A DNA stretch of 64,000 nt from Phaseolus vulgaris (lineage: Eukaryota > Streptophyta > Magnoliopsida > Fabales > Fabaceae): contig NC_023757.2 in NCBI RefSeq assembly GCF_000499845.2, positions 7,040,118-7,104,117 on the forward strand. Direction: 5' to 3'. The notes under the pieces were generated by a model. The model searched no databases. It was not told the DNA's origin and saw only the letters and a program-made list of their open reading frames with translations. Positions within the stretch are counted from its first letter, which is position 1, and every line of letters begins with the position of its first letter. A program made the position numbers and the translations under genes. Below are positions 34,547 through 47,065 of this stretch, piece by piece.

Positions 34547-35827
34547 TAAATTTTGACAATTTAAAATTTTTCATCACAAATTGTAAAAAATCATCTTCAG
34601 CAAATATACACAATCCTCGTGAATCAATCTCCACACACAATATAATAAATCATGCATACCAAAACAATGCTTAAAATACTATTTACAAGGATGTGTATAT
34701 TTAGAAAAACTCATTAAAAATGTTTCATTTAGACAAAAAAATACCCTTAAAGAAATAAAAGACTAATGAAAAACTTAAAAATTATAAAATAATACTTTAA
34801 AATAAAATATAATAATAATTATTAAATTAAATTAATGAGATATTCTGTCACTGATTGTCGTCATTTCACATATTTTATCACAATTGTTTTCATATTCTAT
34901 TATTGACTTTTTAAATTTTTTCCTTTGATTTATTAATGTGTCAAAAAGTCTGAGTGTACCTCTTCAATGCAACACGTATTTTTATCACAGACTTTAATAC
35001 AAGACACATTTTATTAAATTATTAAGTCTTAAGTGTGTCCCAAGATATGGACGTGTCTCCATGAAAGTCTTTACAACATTAAAAACCTCATGATTTATTA
35101 TTAACATAATGTAAAGAAAAAGATAAAACATATAAAAATGTGATAAAATATACAAATTAAAAAATTAATGACAAAACGGGATAAAACAAACATCAAAATA
35201 AAATAAAAAAGAAAAATATATGATAATTGAGTAGTAAAATGTAATATTAAGGTATATTTTTATCAATTAAAATACTATATAATGTTACAAAAGTGTTATT
35301 AGATTGATTGAGATAACAAACCATAGTAATAGTAATACATAGTTGAATAGGAACAAGTGAAAGAATAAGAAAATTAGAAAAAAATGTTGATAAATTCTAC
35401 AATAGATTACAATTGTATATTAGACTATAATTATGCAAGAAATAATTGTTTTTAGTTCTAACTTTATATAAAGAGATGAAATAATTTTAAAAATTATACT
35501 ATATCACATCATAATTATAAATGTACTTCACTATATGTTGAGTTATCAAAATAAAGAAAATTATTAAGTTTGATTTGGTTGTTGTCAAAATCAGAACATA
35601 GGTGTCTGGAAAAAGATTGGTATGTGAAAGTGAGTTGCAGATGCATTGGATTGAGATGAAGCAATGCAATGACTCTGATCCTACGCACTCTCACACGTAG
35701 ACAACCTCAATCTCACTTCAACAGGTACAACCTTGTTACAGACTTGTACTTAACCACACCTTCTATCTTTTTTTTTATATTTGACTTCGCCAAAATTGAA
35801 TGTGATTACGACCTTCCTGAATATTAT
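34547..35827. other. AT-rich intergenic DNA
   Basis: No gene or well-bounded repeat is seen between the end of block A and the gluconokinase promoter. Confidence 0.5.
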
Positions 35828-35836
35828 TATATATAA
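35828..35836 (+). promoter_or_regulatory. Probable TATA box of the gluconokinase gene
   Basis: TATATATAA lies 106 bases before the ATG, a plausible position for a short 5' UTR. Confidence 0.55.
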
Positions 35837-35941
35837 GTTTTGCAGGTTCTCTCTGTTTTTCACGTCTAAATTGTTTTATATACACACAACTTCTCAACAA
35901 TTCTTTTCATATCTCTCATTACCAAACCCAGATACATCAAC

Positions 35942-37015
35942 ATGGCTTCAAACGATGGTAATGATTCACCATTTTTTTCTCGTCTTCAATTTCTGTGCTT
36001 TCTTATTTGCACACTCTGAATTCATATCTGGGACCCAAAACAGGTGCAGTTATCGTTGTCATGGGTGTCAGTGGCGCCGGAAAGACGTAAGCTTTTTTCT
36101 TTTCACATGTTGTTATTATGGTGGTGGTGGTTTCCTATTCAGTATTAACTTTTAGATTACATTAAAAGAAAAATTCAATCTGTTTGTTGTTTTCGTATAT
36201 TTGCACGAGATTCAGTGAACAATTTTTTTTGGTTTTTTTATAAATCTTTGAGAATAAGAAATAAATTGACATTAGAAGTGAAAGTCAGCATCAATCAAAA
36301 GGCTTTAAAATGTTTGTATACATGAATATAGAAAGAGGATGATCGTTGTTGAGCATGGCTGTTTGGGTTAACATTTCTTATTTATTCGCAGAACAATAGG
36401 TCGGAGGCTGGAAAAAGAGATGCAATATAAGTACCTTGATGCTGATGATTTTCACTCTGAATTAAACAAAGGTGTGTGTGTATGGTTATGCACAAGGACT
36501 GATTCTATCTGTTTTGTTATTGTTTTTTTCTCATTTTGTTTTGTTTTGATCTCATTTCTTCCAATACAACAGAAAAGATGCGAATGGGAATCCCACTGAC
36601 AGATGAAGACAGGATGCCGTGGCTTAAAGCACTGCGTGATGTCATAAATGAGTACTTGGATAACAAAAAGGGTCTGATTCTTGGTTGTTCTGCTTTGAAG
36701 AATCAATATAGAGAAATGCTTAGATCAGGTTACCCTGCTTATAAATTGGGGACTTATGCAAGTCCTGTTAACTTCATTTTGTTGGATGCTCCTGCTGAAG
36801 TGCTGAGTGTTCGAGTTAAGGCCAGAGCTGCAGAAGGAAAACATTATATGCCTGCATCACTTCTGCAATCTCAGATAGATTTGCTCCAGGTTGATCACTG
36901 TGAAGGAATACTTAAAGTTGATGCTACTTTGATACCCCAAACCATTGTCAACACCATTTTAAACATGCTCCACTTTCAGGGCTGTTTCCATCATGATTGT
37001 ATTGAGTTTCATTGA
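35942..37015 (+). CDS. Gluconokinase (EC 2.7.1.12)
   Basis: Four exons: 35942-35957, 36044-36086, 36392-36471 and 36573-37015, all with GT..AG introns and consistent phases, giving 193 aa. The protein begins MASNDGAVIVVMGVSGAGKT: the P-loop GVSGAGKT is at residues 13-20. Then come YLDADDFHSELNKEKMRMG and PLTDEDRMPWLKAL, the gluconate-kinase signature, and CSALKNQYREMLR. It phosphorylates D-gluconate with ATP to 6-phosphogluconate, feeding the oxidative pentose phosphate pathway. The absence of an N-terminal extension suggests a cytosolic form. The length fits the family (about 170-190 aa). The last dozen residues (HFQGCFHHDCIEFH) look unlike the family and could reflect a missed splice near 36980 or simple divergence. 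The first exon is only 16 coding bases, so the start depends on splice prediction. Confidence 0.93.
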
Positions 37016-38170
37016 TAAAATGAATCTCTAAAATTTCATGGTTTCAACTATAGTTTGTACAAATAAAAGGAGGAATGGTTTAGAGCAGGATAACCTATAG
37101 AGAAAAAAAGGGCAAGCTGTACATATGATATTCTCTGTATTTTTCACCATATATGTCGAATATAAGAAAATTCCCAGTTTAACTAGACCCTTGTGTTGCA
37201 ACTGGAATTTTTTTCTTATTATCCTTTAATCAAACACCAAATGTTTTGAATCAGAATTTGGTTTGGTTTTGTTTGATTTTATTTTTCAAGAATGAATTGG
37301 ATGTCATTGAATTTCAAGATTGACCTACATAGACTGGATAATATTGAAATTTGGTGAGGAGTATTCTCCATGGTTGACAGATGGGAAAAAGAAAACCGAC
37401 TTAACTGATTTTTCTGCTGCCATATCCACAGTAAGTGCTTGAGACTTACAATCATTAACTATATTGTCTAGTTACCAGGCTTACCTTAAATTATCTGCAA
37501 CTTGTTTCAAAGGTGACTTTAGTGAAACATAGTTACAGAAAGAAATCAATTCTAAGTACTTTAGGCTTTGGAGAAAAAGAAAAAGTTTCTCTATAACTGT
37601 AGGAAAAAATTGTTGTAACTAGTTAAAAATGTTCAGATTATTGTATCTTTATTTTTTTCCATCTTCGAAGTATATAACTTGATCGGCAATGGGCCTTCAA
37701 ATTGCAAAAATTCAAGCGACTTTTCCCTGTTATTTTTTAATGGAAAAAAAAGCATCAAGTTGCAGCCTGCACACTTTCACAGAAGACTTTTCTGCATAAC
37801 ATTAGAATGGGTGGTAACTACAATTAATTAATAAAACAAAACTAGCTTTTTGCGCCTATAACATGCAGAACCATAATTAATTATGGAATCTTTTTAATAT
37901 TGTCCGTTAACCTTTGTTTGCTTTGCTTTAACCCATTTACTGTTAGCAAGGGTTGAAGGACATAACTTTGTGCTGAAAGTATAATGGACTCAGGGTACAA
38001 ACTTTATTCCTTGCTTTAGTAAGAAATAAGAAAAACTGATTAGTTTGAAATAAGAAAAACTGATTAGTTTGTTCGTTAAAACTAACACTCTTAGAAAATT
38101 ATGTATCAAATTAATTTTTAACATTACATAACTTACTGCCCAATATATAAACAATAAATTTTTTTAAAAA
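37016..38170. other. 3' flank of gluconokinase and intergenic DNA
   Basis: No gene is seen. A 24-base unit containing GAAATAAGAAAAACTGATTA is repeated in tandem near 38022-38070. Confidence 0.5.
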
Positions 38171-38179
38171 AATTATGAC

Positions 38180-38335
38180 GTTGCAGAAGTCGTGTCAAGT
38201 TGGCACAACTTCAGTATGACAGGACAAAAGTCGTACCAAGTTGGCACGACTTCAGTATGACATGGTAGAGTCGTGTCCAATTGGAACGATTTGTGCATAT
38301 GAAGTCGTGTCAAATTGGCACGACTTGCCTAAATT
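38180..38335. repeat. Tandem array of a palindromic AAGTCGTG...CACGACTT unit
   Basis: Four imperfect units contain AAGTCGTGTCAAGTTGGCAC or a variant, separated by CAGTATGACA-like spacers. Each unit is a near-palindrome around CAAGTTGG. The array is followed by CCCCATTTTGGTAAAAAC and CCCCATCATGGTC. No coding frame crosses it. Confidence 0.7.
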
Positions 38336-38399
38336 TGTAATTTTTTTAAACGGACCCCATTTTGGTAAAAACAAAAAAAAATAACCCCATCATGGTCAA

Positions 38400-39880
38400 A
38401 AACCCTGGAAATTTCATACATGGATATTTGTTTGGTAAATGGAAATATTGTTAGAATTTCAGACAATTTCAATATTTTTTATTTCATATTCCCAAATGCA
38501 AGCTTCACCAATAATGTAGAACACATCTTCACAAACATAAAATAGGTAAGGAATGATATAGAGCACACATCTTCACGAAACATACGTTCGGTCCTAGGAA
38601 CGTGTGTGAAACATGTTATCAGTCATTAAGAAAGACTTTTGTGCACAACTACAAATATGTAATCTCATACTGGAGATATTCATTCCTTGACATGAAGGAA
38701 TGTGTCAAAGATCTCAGATCAACCAAAGATAAGATTAAATTAGATTATATAAGTAGGGTTCAAACCTCGCCTCGCAAGCCAGAGCCAATTTTGTGAGGTA
38801 AGCTCACTTCCTAAAGAGGCTAGTTAAGTGAGTCCTTAACCCTTATTTTCATTTTTAACACTATTTTATTCTGCTTCTTGCAACCATGAAGCAAAAGTTT
38901 TAGTTATATTTGTTATCTCTTGCTTAAAATTTCAGGGAATTTTGTTTATATCTAGAGTTCATCCAAAATACTAGTTGAGGCATAACTCCTATCAAGGGGC
39001 TTATCATGTGTCAAACACTAATAAATTTGGGGGTTGAAAAGCTTCATTTATCCAGATTGTGATACATAAAGAATCATTTATCCGTAAGATGTTTGTGATT
39101 AAAAGCCACTTTGCTTTCTTTCTTCAGTTTCAGAGGCATTTGACTAAAATTCATCAATATCAATATATCTGGTAAAAAATAATCAAATTAATCAACCTCA
39201 TATTGGGATAGTTAAAGAATCACTTCCCTGTATATTTTCAAGTGCCTAAAGGCCAGTTTGCTTCCTTTCTTCAATTTCAGAAACAATTCACTAAAATTGC
39301 ATCAATGCAATATATCACCAACTTCAAATTAATCTAGTGCATTTCACTTTGAGAACTACTTACCCAGTAATTTAAGCCATAATTCATCCACAACCATTTC
39401 CATGCTCAGCTGATAAAGGGAATGTAATCAGAGTTTCACCAATAAAACTTAACTACGAACAACAGTATTCTCTCACTTCATCTGATCAACCATAAACAGT
39501 ATTTTACAACTATTAGCATCTTTAATTGATTATTGTGAAAAGTACTACTAGAGTCTCACAGCAACAGTAACAATAATTTGGGTTCAACTTTCTTAGATGT
39601 CTGCATAACAAAGACAATTATTATAAGTAAAAATTATCAGAAGCATAGCTATGGGGAGTGTCCCAATGACACAGGTATAGCAGTAGGACACATACCATGG
39701 GTTCAAACCCTGTAACGCAGTTCATCCCCTTCCCATGCCCCTATGGAATTCCTCCATTGCACACCTATGTGGTCAGTCCTCACTTGAACCAAAAATAAAA
39801 GCTAAGGGGAGAAAGTATATAGTTATTCATTACGTATATGTTTAAGATTCCATGTGAACTAGATAATAGAGATATAACCA
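38400..39880. other. Intergenic DNA with RNA polymerase III-like boxes
   Basis: No protein gene. GGGTTCAAACCTCGCC at about 38756 and GGGTTCAAACCCTG at about 39698 resemble a tRNA B box, so tRNA-derived SINE or TRIM remnants are possible. No complete tRNA cloverleaf is seen. Confidence 0.35.
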
Positions 39881-40310
39881 AATTATAATTATAAGTACGT
39901 GCAAATCTCATCTTATAAAGTTGGTCTAGTGAGGTTAAATTAGACTTAAATTTCACTTTCTTAAAATGGTATCAGAGTCATTAGGAGTTTATCCTAGTCA
40001 AATTTGTTGAACCTCATGTCACCTGCTATCAAGTTCTCCCATAATCCCACGCTCGAGATATTTAGTCCTTAACATGAGAGAAGGTGTTAAAGAAAGGTGT
40101 TAAAGAGCCCACATAAGACCAAATTATAATATATAAGTGAGTGCAAGCCTGACTTTACAAGACAATTGTGTGTGGCTTAAATTTCACTTTCTTAAGCTGA
40201 TATTAGAGTCATTTAGAGTTTATTCTAATCAAGTTTGTTAGACTTAGTGTCACTCACTATCGGATTTCCCCTAGTCCACAGTCAAAATTTCTAGTCCTCG
40301 GAAATGTAAA
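39881..40310 (+). mobile_element. TRIM-like retroelement remnants, two related units
   Basis: Two direct units about 230 bases apart share CTTAAATTTCACTTTCTTA followed by TGGTATCAGAGTC (39966) or TGATATTAGAGTC (about 40199), the first being a plant initiator-tRNA primer-binding sequence. The sequence from TGTTAAAGAGCCCACATAAG (40097) resembles short LTRs of plant TRIM elements. There is no coding capacity. Exact borders are not resolved. Confidence 0.5.
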
Positions 40311-43300
40311 ATGCACATTACAACTATGGTTGTCAAACTTTTAACTTAACTCTTAAACTCTTACAATTCTAGGTAGGAAAAATGAGTTAACTATTCATTG
40401 AAAAAACTCATAAAACTTGTGAAAACTCTGAAATCAAGAAGTGAGTTTGAAATCATGTAACTTTTGCTCTCATTGACCCCAGAAAATGTTTTACTGGAAA
40501 CTCAAATTATTTGAAGAAATTAACTCCCTTAAAAAGTGTTTCCACTTTAATAAGTTGAGTTTTTATAAATTTATATATAATTCAATCATTTATGTAGTTC
40601 GATCTTATTTAGTCCTAATGTATTATTATAATTTATTATTGTGATTTTCTATTTGCTTTTTTTTATTATGTTAAAAAGTTAAATTATTGATGTGTTAAAA
40701 GAGTATTTTGTTAATAGGTCTTTTCAATATTATCTTTTGGAAGAACATAATGTTCAACATTACAGGTCAAGATTCAAGAAGCTCCATGATTTACACAAAG
40801 GGTGTTTGGATAAATGTTGCATTTAGTTGGCTCACGTTCCAAAGCTTCAGTTAGTGAGAAGTAACAATTGTATCTTTGAATAAGAACGATTTATTCCCAA
40901 ATTTGTGTTAATTTCAGGATTTTAGGGAATAATGGATATAATAATTGAGCAAAAGGAAAATATACAAAGCTAAAAAGAGAAAATTGGAATACATCATTAC
41001 TCACCAAAGTTGTCCAAATTCGCAAAAAGTCAAGAATCTCACTTAAGCGAGATAACACTAGTAACACTGGGCCTTTTTATGTTTTACTCGTCCAAGAGCG
41101 AGCCCATTAGCGCTCAAGCGAGAAGTCACTTAAGCCCAAGCAAATTAGGTTAAATAGGGGGCTTGAGGCACAACCCTGGTGTGCAAAATCGAGAGAAAAA
41201 CATCATCGAGTGACTTGTAACCCAATTGGAAAAATAGAAGATGTTAGAAGATGTGTGGCTAATTCTACCCTTTAGGATTGTGAGTAATTTGTTCAAACTC
41301 TTATGTATTGAGGTGATCTCTCTGAATATAATATTATGTTCTTGATTGATTATTGATATTATTGTGTTGCTCCTAATTCTTGATGTACAATCTTAAATTT
41401 GACTGGAAAGTATTTTTAGGGTTCTGACCTAATAAATAATACTTAACATATTTGAGTGCTAGGAATAGACTTGAAATATTAATTGCTATCAACGTCTGAT
41501 ATGAATACTAAGTTGTTTTTATAAATATGCAAGGAATCGATATTTAGGGAAAATCTTAATAATTTATATGCGAGGAATTGATATACATGAATTTTATACG
41601 GGCATCAATATCAATCAAAGGACATAATGTTACCATGCGAATCAAAATAGAAAAAAGTGAGAAAAATGAAACTCAATCCCTATTTTTCCAATTGAAGCAA
41701 CAAGTCTTTGTTTTGTTTTCTTGTTAATCATTATCATCACAACAAATTCCAACAAACTTTTATTATTTTGTTTTATATTTACTGAATCTTCTACTTGAAT
41801 ATCCAACTGTTCCTTGTGGGTTCGATATCCGTTCTTAGGGACACATAATTATTTCTGACAACGCGGTGCACTTGCTGTAAAAAGTCATCATATATGAGAA
41901 CAAAAAGTTTAAATAATTCACATATATTAAAAGATATTATTTCAATGATACTCATAATTTAAATTATAAATTATATTGTTCATTGAAACTTATTTTGTTT
42001 ACAAATACTATCAAAGGAAACTAAAGACAAAGAGAACTAAAGACACACATATATTCAAAAGAAAAAACTTCCATTCTTAGCGTTTTATAGAAGAATAATG
42101 GAGTTGACAAGCGAGAATTGTGCCAATCAAGTTTCAAGCAACATCAAGAGGATTTAAGCAAAGGAAAACAATATGCAAAGCATTTTGGACATTTAACAAA
42201 AGAAGAAATTGCATTTAAGACACACACACCTAAAGTTTCCTATCTCCGTGTCTGACACAAAAGAGAAGAGGGAACAACACATAATTGGAAATATCCAAGT
42301 CCAGAGAAAATTAAAGCTCAACGGATACAGTTCATATAAATGGAGATAATATTTGAAATTCAAATACAGTTTAAAGACGTGAAGATTACATAGAAGTCAA
42401 CATTTTCATATCAAGCATCTAGCATGAAGAAAATGATGAAGTGAGGAGGAGTCGCAACTTGAAGTATTCTCTACTCAAGATAAGACTCAAAAACAGTTTG
42501 AAAACCACACAAGGAATCACTCTAACAGAGTTTCTTTACTTCAATCTCAATGTGATTTACAATAGGGGAGACACCCTATTTATATATATGAGTGTCTAAA
42601 GAGAAAGAAAGGAAGGGTAGGAGTGTAAATAACTACAAGCTTCTAGAAATTAGGTCAAGTGTGAACACATGGGGGAGTCTTCTATAATCTAGGTCAAAGA
42701 TGAGCACATGGGTGGCACATGGGTGATCTTCTAGAAACTAAGATAGTTTATTCTTCTTCTTCTAATTGGGTCAATGTGAACCTAAATGATTACAAATTAA
42801 ACTTGTCTTAAAAAGACTATAAGGAAAAATGATTGATACTCTGGCCCATGCCCGATAGTTCTTCTCTTGAGGATCTTCTAATGAATGGTGTGGTCTTATG
42901 TCTTCGCCTGAGATTTTTGACCTAGTCTTGAATAGTCCTTTAGGCTCGTGGTCAGCTTCTTGTTAAGTTGAGTAATATCACCTTACCAGACTTTGAGAAA
43001 ACCAGCATAGTATTATATTGTTTATCAAATGAAACATTTGCTTCTTATATGATATATTGTTTCTTATTGGTGAAGTTTGATCATGTTTTATAGTTAGTTG
43101 TTTTGAACCACTAATTAAAACCTTAAGATGTTGGACTTTTACCTTAACGTTGTATAATAGAAAATTAAGCTATCTTATGGTAAAAATGGACTCACTTCAA
43201 ATTGAAATTTGTTCAAATATAAAAGTTTTAAACCACATCAACTATTGCACGACAAAACCTGATTTCTAAAGATGTGAAATGGAGTGAGAATTCAAAACAG

Positions 43301-43500
43301 AAAACAAAGGCATTTTGAAAGAAAAAGGAAGAAAGATACATGAGAAAGGAAAAAAAAAGGAAAAAAAGGAAAAAGAAAGAAATATAGGTAAAAAACTCTT
43401 AGGATAACATTCACATTAAAGGATACATATTTTTCATTAAGGACATTTTTCATATAACTAACTATTGACTATAGATAAGATCAATTTATAATATATAAAT
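40311..43500. other. Intergenic DNA with LTR/leader remnants
   Basis: No gene is seen. Around 41810-41885 GTGGGTTCGATATCC and CGCGGTGCACTTGC recall leader or LTR-end sequence of Athila/Tat-type Ty3 elements, and 40990-41200 has repeated TTAAGCG/AAGCGAG motifs. At 42560-42990 an LTR-like stretch has, on the minus strand, a TATA motif (ATATATAAATAGGGTG). Similarity to known families is from memory and no borders were found. Confidence 0.35.
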
Positions 43501-43599
43501 GTGACAACAATCATCATACAAATCGATTTTGTTTATATTAATAAATTCAAACTTCTTCAACCTCACATTTGAATTTGATAGCAACCGGATAATAGAAGA

Positions 43600-44238
<639 letters not shown>

Positions 44239-44995
44239 TTTTAAGTGACCTGCGTTGAGTCCTATATGAAAGATGTATGAAAGAGTTATTAAAGACGGAA
44301 AAATTATCATAGTATGAATAATGAATGAGATAATCTAATACTAAACATAGTTTGGGATCATGGAATAATTACTACATGTGTCAGCCAACACTTGAGTCAT
44401 GATTCAGGAACACATCAACCTGGAAAAAATGAAAATTGTGTTGTCAATTTCCCCTTTTAGATGAACAACACAGAGTGCATCTTGTTTTGGCCTTTAGAAA
44501 TGACTGGTATCAGTTCATAATGGAGTTGTAGATTCTTATTTTAAGGAACAAAGAGAAGAAAATGAAAGTATAAACATGAAATCTGGGACATAGGAACACC
44601 CTTGCATATACAAAAAACATTTAAAGCAAGAGGAAGTTTCCTATTTAGTATCCTACTAGACAAAATTGATGGCTACCATATCAAGTAAGAGAGAAATCCT
44701 TGATAATCTGTAATGAATAGAACTCCTTAATTTGTTCACAATTAAACCATCTTCAACATTCTTAAACTCACCAATTTACATGCATTCCAAAAATATCATT
44801 GAATCCACTATTCACTACCCTTCATGTGTCACTCTCATATTGTATTCAGTAATTTCCTTTTCCACTATGGAAGAGAAAAGCCCAATATAACAAAACAATC
44901 AACCCCAATTAAAATCCCTTTTCACCACTGCAACTATATTCATATCCATCACTTGTGTAAACAAATGTTAAACAGTAAAAATATATACGTAAACC
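44239..44995. other. Intergenic DNA
   Basis: No gene or repeat is recognised between the two pseudogenes. Confidence 0.5.
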
Positions 44996-46039
44996 TCATT
45001 CTTCAATCCTAAGTTGTTCCTCCCACTTCTTCAAAATCTTCAGAAAAATCTCATTCCATGTGTCTATAGGCCCTGGCAAGCACCAATGAACACAGTCATT
45101 CAACACACGCTCTTGAGCCCCATTGGCAAAGGGGAAAGGATACATGTAAGGGCCAGGGTGGCCATCTGGTCTCAAAAAGGATAATTTAGTCACATCTAAA
45201 GCCTCCAACCTAAACCCTCCAATTCCCTTCACTTTCACCTTTGTTGCTTCCTCTTCCTCCATCTCAATCTCTCTCATTTCAGCTTCCATTCCCTCAAGCT
45301 TCTTCTCCTCCTTCCTATAAGGCCCAGTCTTTGGACAAGCACCAACCTTATCCCATTCACCCTCAAAATGAGCAGGTGAAAATATGGTCAAATTAACACC
45401 AACCCCATCACTGCCTTTACCACCTCTCCTGTCAACTATGCCATTGAGGGTAGTTCTCAAAGCCTTTCTCAACACATCATAAAATCCAATTCCAGTGTGA
45501 TTCAAACCAGGACAATAATGGCACCCCAAAACCAAACCACCCTCTTAATAAGCAGTAGGATGCAAAAACCAGTGTTCAATTGATAGCACAATCAAGGACA
45601 TTTGACCCATGTCCCCACCCCACCTCTCATCAACATGATCCAAATACAATTCATTATGATCTGGTCCACTGTTTGATTTCTCAACACCCTTTACAAGAAA
45701 GGGGGACCAATACAGAGAAACAGATACATTATGAGAAGGGAAGTGTTGCCTGAGAAACTTGTTGTTGTCATTGTTGTACAAAAGGGTTGAACTAGAAGCA
45801 GTGGCTAACATGCAAAGAAAAGACTCCAGCTGATTCCTAGCCATGGAGTCTCCAACAAAAGCCAAGTGCTTGTTTCTCACAAGGGTGAGAAAAGCAAGAG
45901 GGTCAAACCTTGGAAGATGACACTCACTAGGCTTCCACCTCCAATAAAGATAACCCATGTCAGACCTTCCATGTGTAATGCAATTCTGGTTCTCTTGGTG
46001 AGGGAGATAGATTGTTCTTTGATTTGGTTTGATGAAATT
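44996..46039 (-). pseudogene. TBL27/AXY4-like xyloglucan O-acetyltransferase, interrupted by a stop
   Basis: The reading frame is open from 46039 to a TAA at 45545-45547 and continues in the same frame to 44996. It contains MGYLYWRWKPSECHLPRF, the GDS motif in FVGDSMARNQ, then after the stop GCHYCPGLNHTGIGFYD, LTIFSPAHFEGEWDKVGACP, FRLEALDVTKLSFLRPDGHP and the DxxH motif in DCVHWCLPGPIDTWNEI, all in the order of trichome-birefringence-like proteins. This subgroup acetylates xyloglucan side chains in the Golgi. The stop replaces the second Tyr of AYYEGG, a one-base change. The 5' exon with the membrane anchor and the start are not found; the frame closes at a TAG at 46040-46042. Every other catalytic feature is kept, so the loss looks recent, or the stop could be an allele or a sequencing error. 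Confidence 0.88.
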
Positions 46040-46042
46040 CTA

Positions 46043-46680
46043 GCCATTTTCCCTTACCTTTCCTCTTTCTTTCTTAAAGCTTTCTTTTCTGATGCTCACC
46101 CTCACTGCTCAAACGAGTATGAACACAACAAAGCTTTTAACTTTTTGGCCTTCTTTTTAGCATACTAAAGATATTTTCACTCGTTTTCCATTGTTTTACA
46201 AAACTTTTTCACGATTTACAAGACATTATTTTAAAATGAATTTCATAAATATAATTAGTTGCTTAAAAATTAAGATGGAATCTATAGTAAAATAATATTT
46301 TTACCCATAAACAAATTTCATGAGAGATGCTTTTATATATAAAAAAAAACACTCTTCATTTAAAATAATTCATGTTTGTGGATTATAATAAAATATTCTT
46401 TTTATTAATAAATAACTTGAGTAAGAAATCACGTCAGAAATACTTCTATAATTTTGATGGTATCATCTCAAAGCTCGCATAACTCAGTAAAGAAAACCTT
46501 TTTGTAAAAGTTTGTAATGTAGTTAACAAGTTATTAACTAACATATATTATGTTAATTTAAATATATTAATAAGCAATGTAGTTTTCTGTAATATTTTTT
46601 GAAGTGTGTTTTCTTCTTCCAACAAATTGGCATTCAAAGTATGTTATAGAGTTAATTGAGAAATTGAGTGTGAAGACCAT
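46043..46680. other. AT-rich intergenic DNA
   Basis: No gene is seen. The upstream exon of the TBL gene would be expected on this side on the minus strand, but none is convincing. Confidence 0.45.
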
Positions 46681-46689
46681 GTTCTCTGT

Positions 46690-46920
46690 TCTTGCAACCT
46701 AGTTGGCAATGGAGGATTTCTTGGAAATCTACCTATTTTTTATGACAGTAATTGGGAAAGATGGAATGTGCAGATGAAAGCCCTCTTTCATTTTAAGATC
46801 ATGCACACTTTGATTCAGAATTTTCATCTCATTGTAGTTGTCATGGAGGAATCCAATGATGTGGAGAGTATGAAAGATCAAATGCTCAAGGGTTCTTTAG
46901 AAGCATAAGAATTGAAATTG
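46690..46920 (+). pseudogene. Copia gag relic
   Basis: Translation gives GNLPIFYDSNWERWNVQMKA, then LFHFKIMHTLIQNF and VESMKDQMLKGS. This fits the start of a DUF4219/UBN2-type copia gag (FxGxNYxxWxxxMKxLF). No further pol domains follow in the next 150 bases. Confidence 0.6.
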
Positions 46921-47065
46921 ATTAAAAGAAATTGAAATTGAAATTGATTAGAAGCATGGAAAGTGTTAGGATTGTATCCTCTAATTCTTAGTGTAAATAC
47001 AATAATTGTTCACATTATAATGTCTTATGATTGGAATAAAATCCTTGGTTTACAATAGCATAATC

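Noticed and set aside
36980..37015. A possible extra intron at the end of gluconokinase (CTTTCAG at about 36979)
   Set aside because: An acceptor-like CAG is present, but no matching donor gives a better C-terminus, so the plain read-through frame was kept.
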